From: Thermoflexus hugenholtzii JAD2
Lineage (GTDB): Bacteria > Chloroflexota > Chloroflexia > Chloroflexales > Roseiflexaceae
DNA length: 64,000 nucleotides
Assembly: GCA_945881915.1 (NCBI GenBank)
Contig: CAMCVW010000009.1
Span: 1-64,000 of the forward strand
Direction of reading: 5' to 3'
In this document: positions 19,611 to 29,036 of the stretch, piece after piece
Numbering within the stretch: position 1 is the first letter of the stretch
Layout of the letters: every line of letters begins with the position of its first letter
Translations under genes and position numbers: made by a program
Notes under the pieces: model-generated
What the model was told of the DNA's origin: nothing
Databases searched by the model: none
What the model saw: the letters and a program-made list of their open reading frames with translations, nothing else

Positions 19611-19847
19611 TTACTTCGAAAAATGCTTTGCATTCTTTTCGATGTATTTGCGCATGTTCTCGGGGACGGCATCATCGGAAAAGATTGCTTCGACCGGGCA
19701 TTCTGGCTCGCATGCGCCACAGTCGATACATTCATCGGGATTTATGTAGTACTGATCGGAGCTCTCGTAGATACAGTCAACGGGACAGACCGACACACAA
19801 GATGCGTCTTTGGTGCCAATGCAGGCTTCGGTAATGATATATGGCAT
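19611..19847 (-). CDS. 7Fe/8Fe bacterial ferredoxin
   Basis: A 78-residue low-potential electron carrier. Cysteines fall at 9, 17, 21 and 25 and again at 40, 43, 46 and 50. The first set, C-x7-C-x3-CP, is the pattern of [3Fe-4S]/[4Fe-4S] seven-iron ferredoxins, and the second is a classical C-x2-C-x2-C-x3-CP cluster. The C-terminal ENMRKYIEKNAKHF helix is common in this group. The ATG at 19847 follows AAGGA. It has its own terminator, so it is transcribed alone; no partner oxidoreductase is adjacent. Confidence 0.93.
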   Translation of the reverse strand: MPYIITEACIGTKDASCVSVCPVDCIYESSDQYYINPDECIDCGACEPECPVEAIFSDDAVPENMRKYIEKNAKHFSK

Positions 19848-19915
19848 GGATAATCCTTCGTGTGTATTGGCGTAACGCCAACATGATAGCACAATTCACG
19901 ACACATACAATCAAA

Positions 19916-20503
19916 CTATGCGTCACCGACCCTGTAGCAAAGACGACAGCGAGCTTGGTAAAGTTCAAGTCCACCGACTGCGATGACGGGTGCCGAATGT
20001 GGAGCAGGCTCACCATTTATCAGGCGTTGCGAGCGAGTCGCATATGCGCCACACTCCACGCAGATTGCATAGAGTTTATCGACTTGTTCTGCTACCGCCA
20101 TCAACCCCGCCACAATCGGGAATGGTTTTGCACGGAAGTCCTGATCAAGCCCTGCGACGATGACGCGAATGCCACGATCAGCCAATACCTGACAGCCTGC
20201 GACGATAGCTGCCGGGTCACCTTCGAGGAATTGGACCTCGTCGATGGCTGCCACTGCCACATTGGCGGGGACGTGCGCGAGGATTTCTGCGATGGAGCTA
20301 ATCGACACTGCTTCGACGGTCTGGCCATTGTGGCTGGCCAGATTACCGGTACGGTAGCGCGTGTCACGCCGCGGAGTATACACAACGAGTGTCTGACGCG
20401 CCAGTTTGACATGATTGAGGCGGCGCAACAGCTCCTCGGTTTTGCCGCTGAACATACACCCGCAGATGACTTCAATCCGACCGCCATTGGGTAACCGAGT
20501 CAT
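19916..20503 (-). CDS. tdk: Thymidine kinase (type II)
   Basis: A 195-residue thymidine kinase of the small tetrameric type. The P-loop is GCMFSGKT (residues 15-22), the Walker-B-like IDEVQFL follows near residue 86, and a zinc knuckle is supplied by CVECG and CRLC. It phosphorylates thymidine with ATP in the salvage pathway. The ATG at 20503 follows GGGGGTG. It stands alone between the ferredoxin and deacetylase genes, all on the minus strand. Confidence 0.95.
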   Translation of the reverse strand: MTRLPNGGRIEVICGCMFSGKTEELLRRLNHVKLARQTLVVYTPRRDTRYRTGNLASHNGQTVEAVSISSIAEILAHVPANVAVAAIDEVQFLEGDPAAIVAGCQVLADRGIRVIVAGLDQDFRAKPFPIVAGLMAVAEQVDKLYAICVECGAYATRSQRLINGEPAPHSAPVIAVGGLELYQARCRLCYRVGDA

Positions 20504-20564
20504 ATCACCCCCACGTCATGTAAACACCTGTCATGCTACCACACAGGCATTGGTCGATGCAACG

Positions 20565-21593
20565 TCAACGCACGCGCCCCGTCAATCCGTCCAGCAATGC
20601 AACCACGTTGTCGCCGAGAGCTGCGACAGCGTAGCCGCCCTCTTGGATAACCACTATTGGGATGCCCAGCGCCGCGCAGCGCATGCCGATGGCGGTATAA
20701 CATTCCTGCGTCAATGCAAAACCTCCCAACGGATCACCGCCGTATGTATCAAATCCCGCAGACAAGACCAGTGCGCTGCTTCCATGCGCACGGATAGCCG
20801 TCAGCGCTGTGTCGATATGGGACAGGTATGTGGCGTCGTCGCACCCGAAAGACAACGGCATATTGAGGGTGGTCCCCGTCCCATCACCCGTGCCACACTC
20901 GTCAGCAAAACCCATGAAGTACGGATAACACTCGTCAGGGTGGCCATGCAGCGACACAAATAGCACATCAGCACGTGCAGCAAAAATCTGTTGGGTGCCG
21001 TTGCCGTGGTGGATATCGATGTCCAAAACCGCCACTTTCCCACCCTGGCTGAGGATGTCTGCTGCAAGTGCCGCATTATTGAGGTAACAGTACCCACCGC
21101 ACATATCACTGCCTGCATGATGGCCTGGAGGACGACAGCGCGCATAACTGAGTGACGTACCAACTAGCGCCGCATACGCGGCACTTGCTGCCATACTGGC
21201 GGCATCGAGACTGGCTTCCCAGGTCCCGGCCACAATGGGCGCGCTCAAATCGAATGCATAGTAGCCTGCAAGCGCCAGTGGATTGGTGGACCGGCGCTGC
21301 ATCCAACGCACGGCCAACGTACTGGGTAAAACCGCCTCCGGTGCACCTCCGGCTGCACACCATGCCGGGTAGATGCTGGCGAGGTAGTCAAGGTACGCGG
21401 TGGTATGGATTCTCTCCAACTCGGCCCGTGTGACCGGTTGAGGTGCATATACATCGGTATAGCCGGCGGTTCGTAGCGCTTCATCGATAATCTCTGCCCG
21501 TGCTGCAGATTCATATGGTGGAATGAGTGCGCCGTCATAAAACTCATGTGGCGGCGTGTGAAGGGTATGGCGTGTACTACGGTAAATGCGCAT
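20565..21593 (-). CDS. Acetylpolyamine amidohydrolase-like zinc deacetylase
   Basis: About 342 residues of the class II HDAC fold. Active-site sequences are RPPGHHAG (the His pair), DIDIHHGNGTQ (zinc Asp and His), AGFDTYGGDPLGG (second zinc Asp) and EGGY. The N-terminal EFYDGALIPPYESAARAE resembles bacterial acetylpolyamine amidohydrolases more than protein deacetylases, so polyamine deacetylation is the best guess. The ATG at 21593 has GAGG upstream; the frame continues further but would run into rarA. Confidence 0.87.
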   Translation of the reverse strand: MRIYRSTRHTLHTPPHEFYDGALIPPYESAARAEIIDEALRTAGYTDVYAPQPVTRAELERIHTTAYLDYLASIYPAWCAAGGAPEAVLPSTLAVRWMQRRSTNPLALAGYYAFDLSAPIVAGTWEASLDAASMAASAAYAALVGTSLSYARCRPPGHHAGSDMCGGYCYLNNAALAADILSQGGKVAVLDIDIHHGNGTQQIFAARADVLFVSLHGHPDECYPYFMGFADECGTGDGTGTTLNMPLSFGCDDATYLSHIDTALTAIRAHGSSALVLSAGFDTYGGDPLGGFALTQECYTAIGMRCAALGIPIVVIQEGGYAVAALGDNVVALLDGLTGRVR

Positions 21594-21715
21594 CAGTGCC
21601 TCATGTGTCGTGCAAAAATCGCATCTGCACGTCTGCGAACATACCGACAATTGTAAGCCATCGTGATCGATTGCGAGACAACCCGCATTCGACACGCCCG
21701 ACAGAACAGAAGTGC

Positions 21716-21740
21716 AGTAGCATATTTGTGCTACTATACA
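21716..21740. promoter_or_regulatory. Dyad in the aph-like/rarA divergent region
   Basis: A 7-bp inverted repeat, AGTAGCA-TATTTG-TGCTACT at 21716-21735, overlaps a possible -10 box TATACA at 21735-21740 facing rarA. It sits in the 180-bp region between two divergent genes, a typical place for an operator. It does not match a LexA or other site I know, so the regulator is unidentified. Confidence 0.4.
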
Positions 21741-21774
21741 ACGGCAATCGCCCGACGACCCGTGGGAGCAGAGT

Positions 21775-23283
21775 ATGGCTGGTCCGCAACGAGGGTTATT
21801 CGACCCCAAAAACGATAAATACACCATCCGCTCCGCACCCCTAGCGGCGCGGATGCGCCCCACAAGCCTCGACGACATGGTCGGTCAACAGACGATCATC
21901 GGTATTGGTCGCATTGTGCGGCGTGCCATCGAGCACGACACCCTGTTTTCGATGATTCTGTGGGGCCCACCAGGATGTGGCAAAACAACATTGGCGCGCA
22001 TCATCGCTGAGCACACCGCGGCATTCTTCGAGCCGTTGTCTGCAGTCACCGCGGGCGTTGCAGATCTGCGTCGGGTGGTGCATGAAGCGCGGGATCGCTT
22101 GGGGATGTATCAGCAACGCACCGTTTTGTTTATCGACGAGATTCATCGCTTCAATAAAGCCCAACAAGATGCGATTCTGCCACATGTCGAGGATGGCACG
22201 GTGATTCTCATTGGAGCAACCACCGAAAATCCATCGTTCGAAGTCAATCCTGCCCTGCGCTCTCGCGCCCGCATCTTTGTCTTGGAATCACTCACAGACG
22301 AGCAATTGGGCGAGGTCATCGACCGTGCGGTCAACGACCACGAACTCGGCCTCGGTCAATTCAAACCACTCCTTGCTGCCGATGCGCGTGGCTATCTCAT
22401 CGACATGGCAAATGGCGATGCGCGGGTGGCCCTCAATGCCCTCGAGGCGGCTGTGACCGCCAAAGATCCCGGCATCGGTGACAAGCGGCTGATTACGGTA
22501 AACGACATGCGTGAAGCATTACAGAGCCGAGCGACCAAGTACGACAAAAACGGTGAATTGCACTACGATGCTATCTCGGCATTGCACAAATCCGTTCGCA
22601 GCAGTGATCCCGATGCATCGTTGTATTGGTTGGGGCGCATGCTTGAGGGCGGCGAAGACCCCATGTACGTCGCTCGTCGGCTCGTGCGGATGTCGATCGA
22701 AGACATTGGGTTGGCCGATCCGCAGGCGGTCATTATCGCCAATTCCATCAAAGACACGGTCCACTTCTTGGGGCAACCCGAAGGTGATCTGGCATTGGCA
22801 AATCTGGTCGTCTATCTGGCCCAGGCACCCAAAAGCAATTCGGTCGAAGTCGCGTACATGAAGGCAAAAATCGACGTCGCCGAAACACGCAATGACCCCG
22901 TTCCACTGCACCTGCGCAACGCACCGACACAATTGATGAAGGGCTTGGGGTATGGCCGCGGCTACCAATATGCGCACCATGCACCAGACGCACGAGTCGA
23001 CCAAGTACACTTCCCTGATAATCTGCGCGGCCGGCGCTACTACCACCCAACCGACCGCGGCTACGAAGTGCGCATCGCCGAGCGACTCGCCTGGCGTGAA
23101 GAGCTCGAGAGCGTCAAACCACTACCAGAGGTCGAAGCACCGGTGCGTCCCAAACCGAGCGTTCCGGTAGATGCTATGATTGACCCACAAGCAAGCGCCG
23201 GTGAAGAACCCCAAATCCCGATTGAATCGGCTGAATCCGTTGCACGGCCGTCCAAACGCGCAAAGCGCGAGCCACGGGGATGA
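21775..23283 (+). CDS. rarA: Replication-associated recombination ATPase RarA (MgsA)
   Basis: A 502-residue clamp-loader-like AAA+ ATPase. Walker A is GPPGCGKT, Walker [11 protein letters not shown], sensor 1 [11 protein letters not shown], and the C-terminal MgsA/Werner-interacting domain includes [34 protein letters not shown]. It acts at stalled replication forks. The extra C-terminal tail of roughly 50 residues is Pro/Arg/Glu rich and probably disordered. GGGAG precedes the ATG. It is followed after 32 bp by an SDR gene, an unusual metabolic neighbour. Confidence 0.95.
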   Translation: MAGPQRGLFDPKNDKYTIRSAPLAARMRPTSLDDMVGQQTIIGIGRIVRRAIEHDTLFSMILWGPPGCGKTTLARIIAEHTAAFFEPLSAVTAGVADLRRVVHEARDRLGMYQQRTVLFIDEIHRFNKAQQDAILPHVEDGTVILIGATTENPSFEVNPALRSRARIFVLESLTDEQLGEVIDRAVNDHELGLGQFKPLLAADARGYLIDMANGDARVALNALEAAVTAKDPGIGDKRLITVNDMREALQSRATKYDKNGELHYDAISALHKSVRSSDPDASLYWLGRMLEGGEDPMYVARRLVRMSIEDIGLADPQAVIIANSIKDTVHFLGQPEGDLALANLVVYLAQAPKSNSVEVAYMKAKIDVAETRNDPVPLHLRNAPTQLMKGLGYGRGYQYAHHAPDARVDQVHFPDNLRGRRYYHPTDRGYEVRIAERLAWREELESVKPLPEVEAPVRPKPSVPVDAMIDPQASAGEEPQIPIESAESVARPSKRAKREPRG

Positions 23284-23315
23284 TTTTGATTGTCGGCTGA
23301 ACAAAGGACCTGTGC

Positions 23316-24134
23316 ATGACAATGATGCAGCAGATGTATGATTTTTCGACAGCCCGGGTACTGATGAGCGGTGGCACTGGTGTGCTCGGCCGCACTTTGG
23401 CACGAGCGTTGCTCTCCCACGGCGCGAGCGTGGTACTCCTCACCCGTCAGCCTGCCCAGGCAGCGACCCACTTTGCAAGCGAAGCGGGATTACCGCGACT
23501 CCAATGTATCCAGGCAGATTTGGCACAGAGTACGGATATTCAGCGCGCCGTCGCAGAGGCTTTGGCAACCGGGCCGATTACGCATCTCGTCAATGGCGCT
23601 GGCGGCAATCGCCCGCAGGCGACCACCGGCGCGCAAGCATTTGCCGATGTGCCGTTGGCTGCGATGCATGAAGTGATGGATGTCAATGTCTTTAGTGCGA
23701 TTCAACTCTCGCAGGCAGTCGTCCCTCATTTTGTGGCACGCGGGAGCGGATGCGTCCTGAACATATCATCCATCAGCACCCAACGTCCGCTGACCCGAGT
23801 GGTGTCGTATTCGGTCGCCAAAGCGGGTCTCGATGCGTACACGCGGTGGTTGGCGACGCACCTTGCGCGTGAATATGCGCCAGACATCCGGGTGAATGCC
23901 CTCGCTCCTGGCTTTTTCTTGACCGAGCAGAACCGCTTCTTGTTACTGGAACCGGACGGCACCACGTTGACCGAGCGCGGACAGCAAATATTGACACATA
24001 CGCCAATGGGACGATTCGGTACCCCCGACGACTTGGTCGGGGCATTTTTGTGGTTATTGTCGCCCGCTGCAGCATTTGTGACGGGGCAGATTATCACCGT
24101 TGATGGCGGGTTCACCGCGTTCAGTGGCGTCTAA
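23316..24134 (+). CDS. SDR oxidoreductase, D-mannonate oxidoreductase-like
   Basis: A 272-residue classical short-chain dehydrogenase. The cofactor motif is SGGTGVLGR, followed by NGAGGN, and the catalytic Ser and Tyr-Lys are in NISSIS and YSVAK. The sequences GAGGNRPQATT, RPLTRVVSYS, APGFFLTEQNRFLL and HTPMGRFGTPDDL closely match the SDR group annotated as D-mannonate oxidoreductase (fructuronate reductase). It would interconvert D-fructuronate and D-mannonate or a similar sugar acid. The ATG follows AAAGGA, and the LarA-like gene begins 19 bp downstream. Confidence 0.88.
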   Translation: MTMMQQMYDFSTARVLMSGGTGVLGRTLARALLSHGASVVLLTRQPAQAATHFASEAGLPRLQCIQADLAQSTDIQRAVAEALATGPITHLVNGAGGNRPQATTGAQAFADVPLAAMHEVMDVNVFSAIQLSQAVVPHFVARGSGCVLNISSISTQRPLTRVVSYSVAKAGLDAYTRWLATHLAREYAPDIRVNALAPGFFLTEQNRFLLLEPDGTTLTERGQQILTHTPMGRFGTPDDLVGAFLWLLSPAAAFVTGQIITVDGGFTAFSGV

Positions 24135-24153
24135 CAGAGTGACGAGGACAGCA

Positions 24154-25380
24154 ATGCAGCAGATTGACGACCGTGAGTTGCGCGCTATCATCGAGACGGG
24201 CTTGGCCAAGCGTAATTGGCGCGGTCAGCGCGTGCTTGTCTTGATTCCCGACGGCACACGGACCATGCCCATGCCGCGCTACTTCAGCATCGTGCGGGCT
24301 GCCTTGCGCGCAGCAGGAGCATCTGCCCAGACCTGGATGGTGGCATTGGGGACGCACCCTGCGATGGATGATGCTGCGCTTTCGCAACTCCTTGGCTGCG
24401 ATGTTGCCGAACTCCACCGAGCTGAACCTGACATACGCGTTGTGAATCATGCCTGGCAAGATCCCGATGCATTGGTATTGGTGGGTACGTTGTCGGCTAC
24501 CGAAATGCATCGACTGAGTGGTGGACTGAGCAGTGACGATGTGCCCGTGCGCGTCAACCGTGCGGTGTTGACGCATGACCACATTCTCATCTGTGGTCCG
24601 GTCTTTCCGCACGAAGTGGTTGGTTTTTCGGGCGGGAACAAGTATCTCTTTCCCGGTATTTCGGGTCCCGATGTCATCAATGCAACCCACTGGTTGGGGG
24701 CACTGTTGACATCGTATGCCATCATCGGAACCGCCAATACTGCCGTGCGTGCCGTCATTGATGCAGCTGCTGCACTCATTCCGACACCGCGTTTTGCCAT
24801 CTGCAGCGTGGTCACCACCGATGGCGTCTGGGGAACATTCGTCGATACACCCGAGGACGCATGGGCACAGGCCGCAGCCTGCTCTGCCGAGGTCCACGTG
24901 CGCTGGTTGGCAGCACCGGTCCAACGCGTCATTGCAGTCCTCCCAACCATGTACGACGAGTTGTGGGTAGGCTCAAAGGGCATGTACAAAAGTGAACCGG
25001 TTGTCGCCGATGGTGGTGAGGTGGTCATCTATGCGCCACACCTGCACGAAGTGAGTGTCGTTCATGGCAAAATCATTCGTGAAATTGGCTATCATGTGCG
25101 CGATTACTTCCTCGCGCAGTGGGATCGATTCGCGCATCTCCCGAAGGGCGTGATTGCCCATTCGACGCATCTGCGCGGGGTCGGAACGTATCGTGATGGT
25201 GTCGAACGACCACGCATCCGCGTCACATTAGCGACGGGAATTTCGGCTGCAGAATGCGCACACATTAATCTGGGCTATGTGGACTATCGCACCCTCGATC
25301 CCGCAGCACTCGCCGCCGCCCAAGACCCACAGACGCTCGTCATACCACGTGCAGGCGAGTACCTCTATCGCCTACGATAG
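24154..25380 (+). CDS. LarA-family nickel-pincer racemase/epimerase homologue
   Basis: About 408 residues of the LarA (DUF2088) family. Counterparts of the residues known in Lactiplantibacillus plantarum LarA are visible: PDGTR (Asp33, Arg36), GTHP (His68), FPHEVVG (His153), GGNKY (Lys163, the pyridinium-nickel anchor) and THW (His179). The spacings 153-163-179 equal the 174-184-200 of LarA. The ATG at 24154 follows GAGGA. LarA homologues act on lactate, malate, gluconate and other 2-hydroxyacids. Next to a mannonate-type SDR, a sugar acid is a fair guess. No larB, larC or larE is in the window. Its 3' end overlaps the convergent SulP frame by nine bases. Confidence 0.85.
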   Translation: MQQIDDRELRAIIETGLAKRNWRGQRVLVLIPDGTRTMPMPRYFSIVRAALRAAGASAQTWMVALGTHPAMDDAALSQLLGCDVAELHRAEPDIRVVNHAWQDPDALVLVGTLSATEMHRLSGGLSSDDVPVRVNRAVLTHDHILICGPVFPHEVVGFSGGNKYLFPGISGPDVINATHWLGALLTSYAIIGTANTAVRAVIDAAAALIPTPRFAICSVVTTDGVWGTFVDTPEDAWAQAAACSAEVHVRWLAAPVQRVIAVLPTMYDELWVGSKGMYKSEPVVADGGEVVIYAPHLHEVSVVHGKIIREIGYHVRDYFLAQWDRFAHLPKGVIAHSTHLRGVGTYRDGVERPRIRVTLATGISAAECAHINLGYVDYRTLDPAALAAAQDPQTLVIPRAGEYLYRLR

Positions 25381-27075
25381 CGGCACTCCATCGACGCTGT
25401 GATGCGCACCTTCGTCGCAACGGATGCATCCATGTAGGGCAATGTCGTCGTGGATGCGTTGGATGGCACTTGCGGCATCCCAACAATACTGCGTCTCGCC
25501 GATACGGCGAGTAATCCCAACGCGATCGAGCACGTTGCGTACCGCTGGTTGGACACCGGCAATAAACACCAAGCCGTCGAGGGCTATTATTTTGCCTATC
25601 GCAGCGTCGAGCACGTCGGCAGCTTGCATGTCAATCGATGGGACGCCGCGCATACTGATGACCAACGTATGACACGTGTCGGCTTGGCCGAGCTGTAACT
25701 CGATAGCTGCTGCATTCCCGAAAAACAATGCACCGTTGATATACGCGACGCGCACACCAGGGCAACGACTCGCCAAGTGTGCGCCCGGCATACGTTCAGC
25801 ATCGACTGCAGTGACGGTGACACTTGCTGATTCGGCCGCATGCCGAAGGTGCGCCAACGACGATACCACGATTCCGATCAGAATAGCTTGCGTTAAATCG
25901 AATACCACAGTGGCACCAAGAGTCACCAATACCCCAACCCAGGGGTGTGTTAATTTTGCATGCCAAAAACGACGTAGCATCTGCCAATCACACATATTCC
26001 ATGCAGTCCAGAGCAGTACGCCGGCCAAACTCGCCATAGGGATCGTCGCAATCAATGGTCCGAGGAATAACACACATGCAAGAAGCACGATGGCATGGAT
26101 AATGCTCGTCACACGCGTCTGTGCGCCGCTGCGAATGGCGACTGCGGTGCGCGAGATTGCCGCACTCGATGGCACACCGCCGAACCAAGGGACCACCATA
26201 TTGGCTGCACCCTGAGCGATGAGTTCTTGGTCCGGATCAAATGGCCTGCCACTCATGGCAGCGCCTGCGGTGCCGGTCATGAGGCTTTCGATCGCTGCGA
26301 GGATGGCGATGGTGACGCCGGCCGAACTCACGTCACTCAACGCATTCCACGGGATATCGCCGAACTGGAGGTGCTCTGTCAACAATATGGTGTGCGGCAA
26401 CTCGCCGATTCGGTCGATGGGGAGTGCCAATAGCCAGGCACCAGTGGTCGTAATGAGGATGGCAACGAGAGCATCTGGAACCTGTGGCAAGAATCGTTTG
26501 CAGCTCCATAACAGTCCTATGGTCAAAATCGTGCAGAGGATTGCCGTCGTATTGACCGCGAATGTCTGGGTGAAGTACCCAATGATTTTGCCAATACCTG
26601 TTTCCGCTGACGGCGTATGGATTCCCATCATGGTATCGATTTGGCTGATGATAATAATCGTGGCAATCCCACACGTGAATCCAGTAATCACCGGCGTCGG
26701 AATATAGACCACATACCGGCCCAAGCGGAAAATCCCCATCACAATCAGCAAAAATCCACCAATCAAGGTCGCACTATAGACACCTATCATTCCGTTGCGA
26801 TGGAGAATCACCAAAAGTACTGCAGACATTGCGCCTGTTGGTCCGCTCATCTGGAATGACGTCCCGCCGAGCGCCCCGGTAATGATGCCGGCGAAAATCG
26901 CAGTCACCAAGCCCGCTGCGGCAGTCATTCCGCCTGCAATCCCATAGGCAAGTGCCAATGGCAAGCAGACGGCTGCCACGGTAATCCCAGCAATGAGGTC
27001 CTGGCGGAATCGGTTCGTGCTATACGAAAGAAACTCGCGGGCGAGGAGTCGACGAAAAACCATAAGTCGATGCAT
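25372..27075 (-). CDS. SulP-family anion transporter with STAS domain
   Basis: A 567-residue transporter with 10-14 membrane helices. The SulP signature region near the N-terminus reads DLIAGITVAAVCLPLALAYGIAGG, and SGPTGAMSAV follows. A cytoplasmic STAS domain occupies about residues 430-545 (ISMRGVPSIDMQAADVLDAA). Family members carry sulfate, bicarbonate or dicarboxylates; no sulfate assimilation or carbonic anhydrase gene is nearby. The tail after STAS holds a CIRCDEGAHH segment that might bind metal. The ribosome site is AGGGGATAGGTC. Confidence 0.93.
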   Translation of the reverse strand: MHRLMVFRRLLAREFLSYSTNRFRQDLIAGITVAAVCLPLALAYGIAGGMTAAAGLVTAIFAGIITGALGGTSFQMSGPTGAMSAVLLVILHRNGMIGVYSATLIGGFLLIVMGIFRLGRYVVYIPTPVITGFTCGIATIIIISQIDTMMGIHTPSAETGIGKIIGYFTQTFAVNTTAILCTILTIGLLWSCKRFLPQVPDALVAILITTTGAWLLALPIDRIGELPHTILLTEHLQFGDIPWNALSDVSSAGVTIAILAAIESLMTGTAGAAMSGRPFDPDQELIAQGAANMVVPWFGGVPSSAAISRTAVAIRSGAQTRVTSIIHAIVLLACVLFLGPLIATIPMASLAGVLLWTAWNMCDWQMLRRFWHAKLTHPWVGVLVTLGATVVFDLTQAILIGIVVSSLAHLRHAAESASVTVTAVDAERMPGAHLASRCPGVRVAYINGALFFGNAAAIELQLGQADTCHTLVISMRGVPSIDMQAADVLDAAIGKIIALDGLVFIAGVQPAVRNVLDRVGITRRIGETQYCWDAASAIQRIHDDIALHGCIRCDEGAHHSVDGVPLS

Positions 27076-27206
27076 GACCTATCCCCTGGCGTCGGTCTGA
27101 TGTGGAAGCCTTGTGGGTGGATTATACGCCCGATTCACGTCGTCACAGCCTGGTGCGATAATGTGGTACGGTTATCGTATTGCCGTACCTGTCGAGAAGG
27201 AGCTCT

Positions 27207-28361
27207 ATGCGTTCGTCTGCAACCGTCGTAATCATCGGTGCCGGAGTAATGGGAGCCTCTGTGGCCTGCCATCTCGCACTCCGTGGCTGCACAGACGTGG
27301 TGGTTCTGGAGCAGTTCGAGAGTGAAGTCCAGGGTTCCACTGCGCGTTCGGCAGCCGGTGTTCGCCACCAGTTTTCTCACGAGCTTAATGTGCGTTTGTC
27401 GCAATACGGCATTGCGCGTTACAAAAACTTCCAAGGCGAGATTGGCGCCGATAGTGGGTTGCACCAGGTTGGCTATCTTTTTCTTATCAATGACGAAGCA
27501 AACTGGAACGGGTACCGCGAAGCAACGCGGATGCAGCAAGCACTCGGTGTACGCACGCGCTTACTCGCACCCGCCGAGATTGACGCCATCGTCCCCGACG
27601 TCGTCCACGCAGACCTCATTGGTGCAACGTACAATCCCGATGATGGCTTCTGTGATCCACACTCCGTCGCGATGGGATATCTCGCACGAGCCAGAGCATT
27701 GGGGGTCACGGTCGAACGCAATGCGCAGGTGCGCGGCATCACCCATCAATCCGGACGAATCGTCTCGCTCGACACAGCGCAAGGTAGTATCTCTTGTGAC
27801 ACGGTGGTGAACTGCGCGGGGTCTTGGGCAGGTGCCGTTGCCGCGCTCGCAGGTCTCGAAGTGCCAATCCTGCCCTACCGACGCAACGTCTATGTGACCC
27901 AACCAACGTCGATTATCCCCGGCCAAATGCCCCTCACCATCGATGTTGGAACTGGCTTCTGGATGCGTAAAGAGCACGATTCGCTGATCATGGGGTTGTC
28001 GAACCCAACCGAACCTGCCGGCTACAACATCGCGGTGGATTGGGCTTGGCTAGACACGGTTCTCGACGCTGGGTTTGCGCGCTTCCCTCGCCTGGGCGAT
28101 GTCACACTCGCCGAAAAACAATGTTGGGCTGGTTGCTACGAGATAACTCCTGACCACATGCCCATCCTTGGTCGTCATCCCGAATTGCCTTCGTTTATCA
28201 ACGCCGCTGGCTTTAGTGGGCATGGTATTATGCACGCTCCAGCAACAGGTCTGCTGATGGCCGAAGAGATCCTCGATGGACATGCACATTCGTTCGACAT
28301 CGACCCGTTACGTATCGAACGGTACCGCTCGGGCAGTATATTCGAACGAAACATCATCTAA
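27207..28361 (+). CDS. FAD-dependent oxidoreductase (DAO family)
   Basis: About 384 residues of the D-amino-acid-oxidase/sarcosine-oxidase type. The dinucleotide-binding motif is VVIIGAGVMGASVACHLALRG at the N-terminus, with an acid (VVLEQFE) at the end of the second strand. Near the C-terminus GFSGHGIMHAPATG is the FAD-binding block of sarcosine oxidase beta and glycine oxidase homologues. It oxidises a secondary or primary amine, substrate unknown. The ATG at 27207 follows AAGGAG; an upstream start would have no ribosome site. Confidence 0.9.
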   Translation: MRSSATVVIIGAGVMGASVACHLALRGCTDVVVLEQFESEVQGSTARSAAGVRHQFSHELNVRLSQYGIARYKNFQGEIGADSGLHQVGYLFLINDEANWNGYREATRMQQALGVRTRLLAPAEIDAIVPDVVHADLIGATYNPDDGFCDPHSVAMGYLARARALGVTVERNAQVRGITHQSGRIVSLDTAQGSISCDTVVNCAGSWAGAVAALAGLEVPILPYRRNVYVTQPTSIIPGQMPLTIDVGTGFWMRKEHDSLIMGLSNPTEPAGYNIAVDWAWLDTVLDAGFARFPRLGDVTLAEKQCWAGCYEITPDHMPILGRHPELPSFINAAGFSGHGIMHAPATGLLMAEEILDGHAHSFDIDPLRIERYRSGSIFERNII

Positions 28362-28420
28362 CCGAGATTCCTCGTAGCGTGACGCACCAGCGCAACGTTC
28401 CTCCGAATGAAGAGACATGG

Positions 28421-28918
28421 TCAGGCGCTGATGACGGGTCGATAGATTGCTTTGAGTTGTCTGATACCCCGCTTGTTGAGCTGCTTGACCGAACCTTCCG
28501 TGCGATCGAGGTGCGTGGCTATTTCGGCGAAGGTCAATTCGTCACGGTAGCGGAGAGCGAGTACTTGACGTTGTTCGTCGGTCAGATGCAAGAGCATCTC
28601 TGCAAATCCCGCATCGTGTTCTATGTCAGCCGCTGAGACCGCCTGCAGATCCGGTTGTGACTCGTCGAGTGGGCAACTTGGGCGCCGCGTTTGCAGGCGA
28701 TAGCTATCGATGACGCGGTCGTGGGCGATGCGGTACAACCATGCTTCGATGGGGAGCCCGCGATCATTGTATCCATGCAGACTCTCGATCACGCGCACAA
28801 ACACCTCACTCGTCAGATCCTCGGCCAGCGCATGATCATTGACACGCCGGTAAATGTAGCGTTGGATAGCGTTTGCGTGTGTGCAATAGAGCTCGGCGAC
28901 ACGTTGCTGATGCGTCAT
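28421..28918 (-). CDS. ECF-type RNA polymerase sigma factor
   Basis: About 165 residues. Region 2 includes RRVNDHALAEDLTSEVFVRVIESLHGY and AWLYRIAHDRVIDSYR; region 4 contains LTDEQRQVLALRYRDELTFAEIATHLDRTEGSVKQLNKRGIRQLK with its helix-turn-helix. The ATG at 28918 has GGAGGAAG upstream; a longer frame reaches into the divergent promoter. No anti-sigma gene is adjacent. The nearest gene, 118 bp away and divergent, is a site-2-protease-like protein. Confidence 0.92.
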   Translation of the reverse strand: MTHQQRVAELYCTHANAIQRYIYRRVNDHALAEDLTSEVFVRVIESLHGYNDRGLPIEAWLYRIAHDRVIDSYRLQTRRPSCPLDESQPDLQAVSAADIEHDAGFAEMLLHLTDEQRQVLALRYRDELTFAEIATHLDRTEGSVKQLNKRGIRQLKAIYRPVISA

Positions 28919-28976
28919 AACTTCCTCCGTGGTGATTACTGTGCCTGCAGTATGCGCTCCGTGCGTTACCAAATCA

Positions 28977-29007
28977 TTACCAAGCAAAGGGGTCATTCTG
29001 GTATAAT
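28977..29007 (+). promoter_or_regulatory. Extended -10 promoter for the M50-like gene
   Basis: TGGTATAAT at 28999-29007 is a perfect extended -10 element (TGnTATAAT). A weak -35, TTACCA at 28977-28982, lies 19 bases upstream. Transcription would start near 29014, just ahead of the ribosome site GGGGAG of the gene that starts at 29037. Confidence 0.7.
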
Positions 29008-29036
29008 GGTATTTGGCATTCATACGGGGAGCACTG

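Noticed and set aside
21594-21878. N-terminal extension of the deacetylase frame
   Set aside because: It would overlap the start of rarA; the ATG at 21593 with GAGG gives a normal N-terminus.
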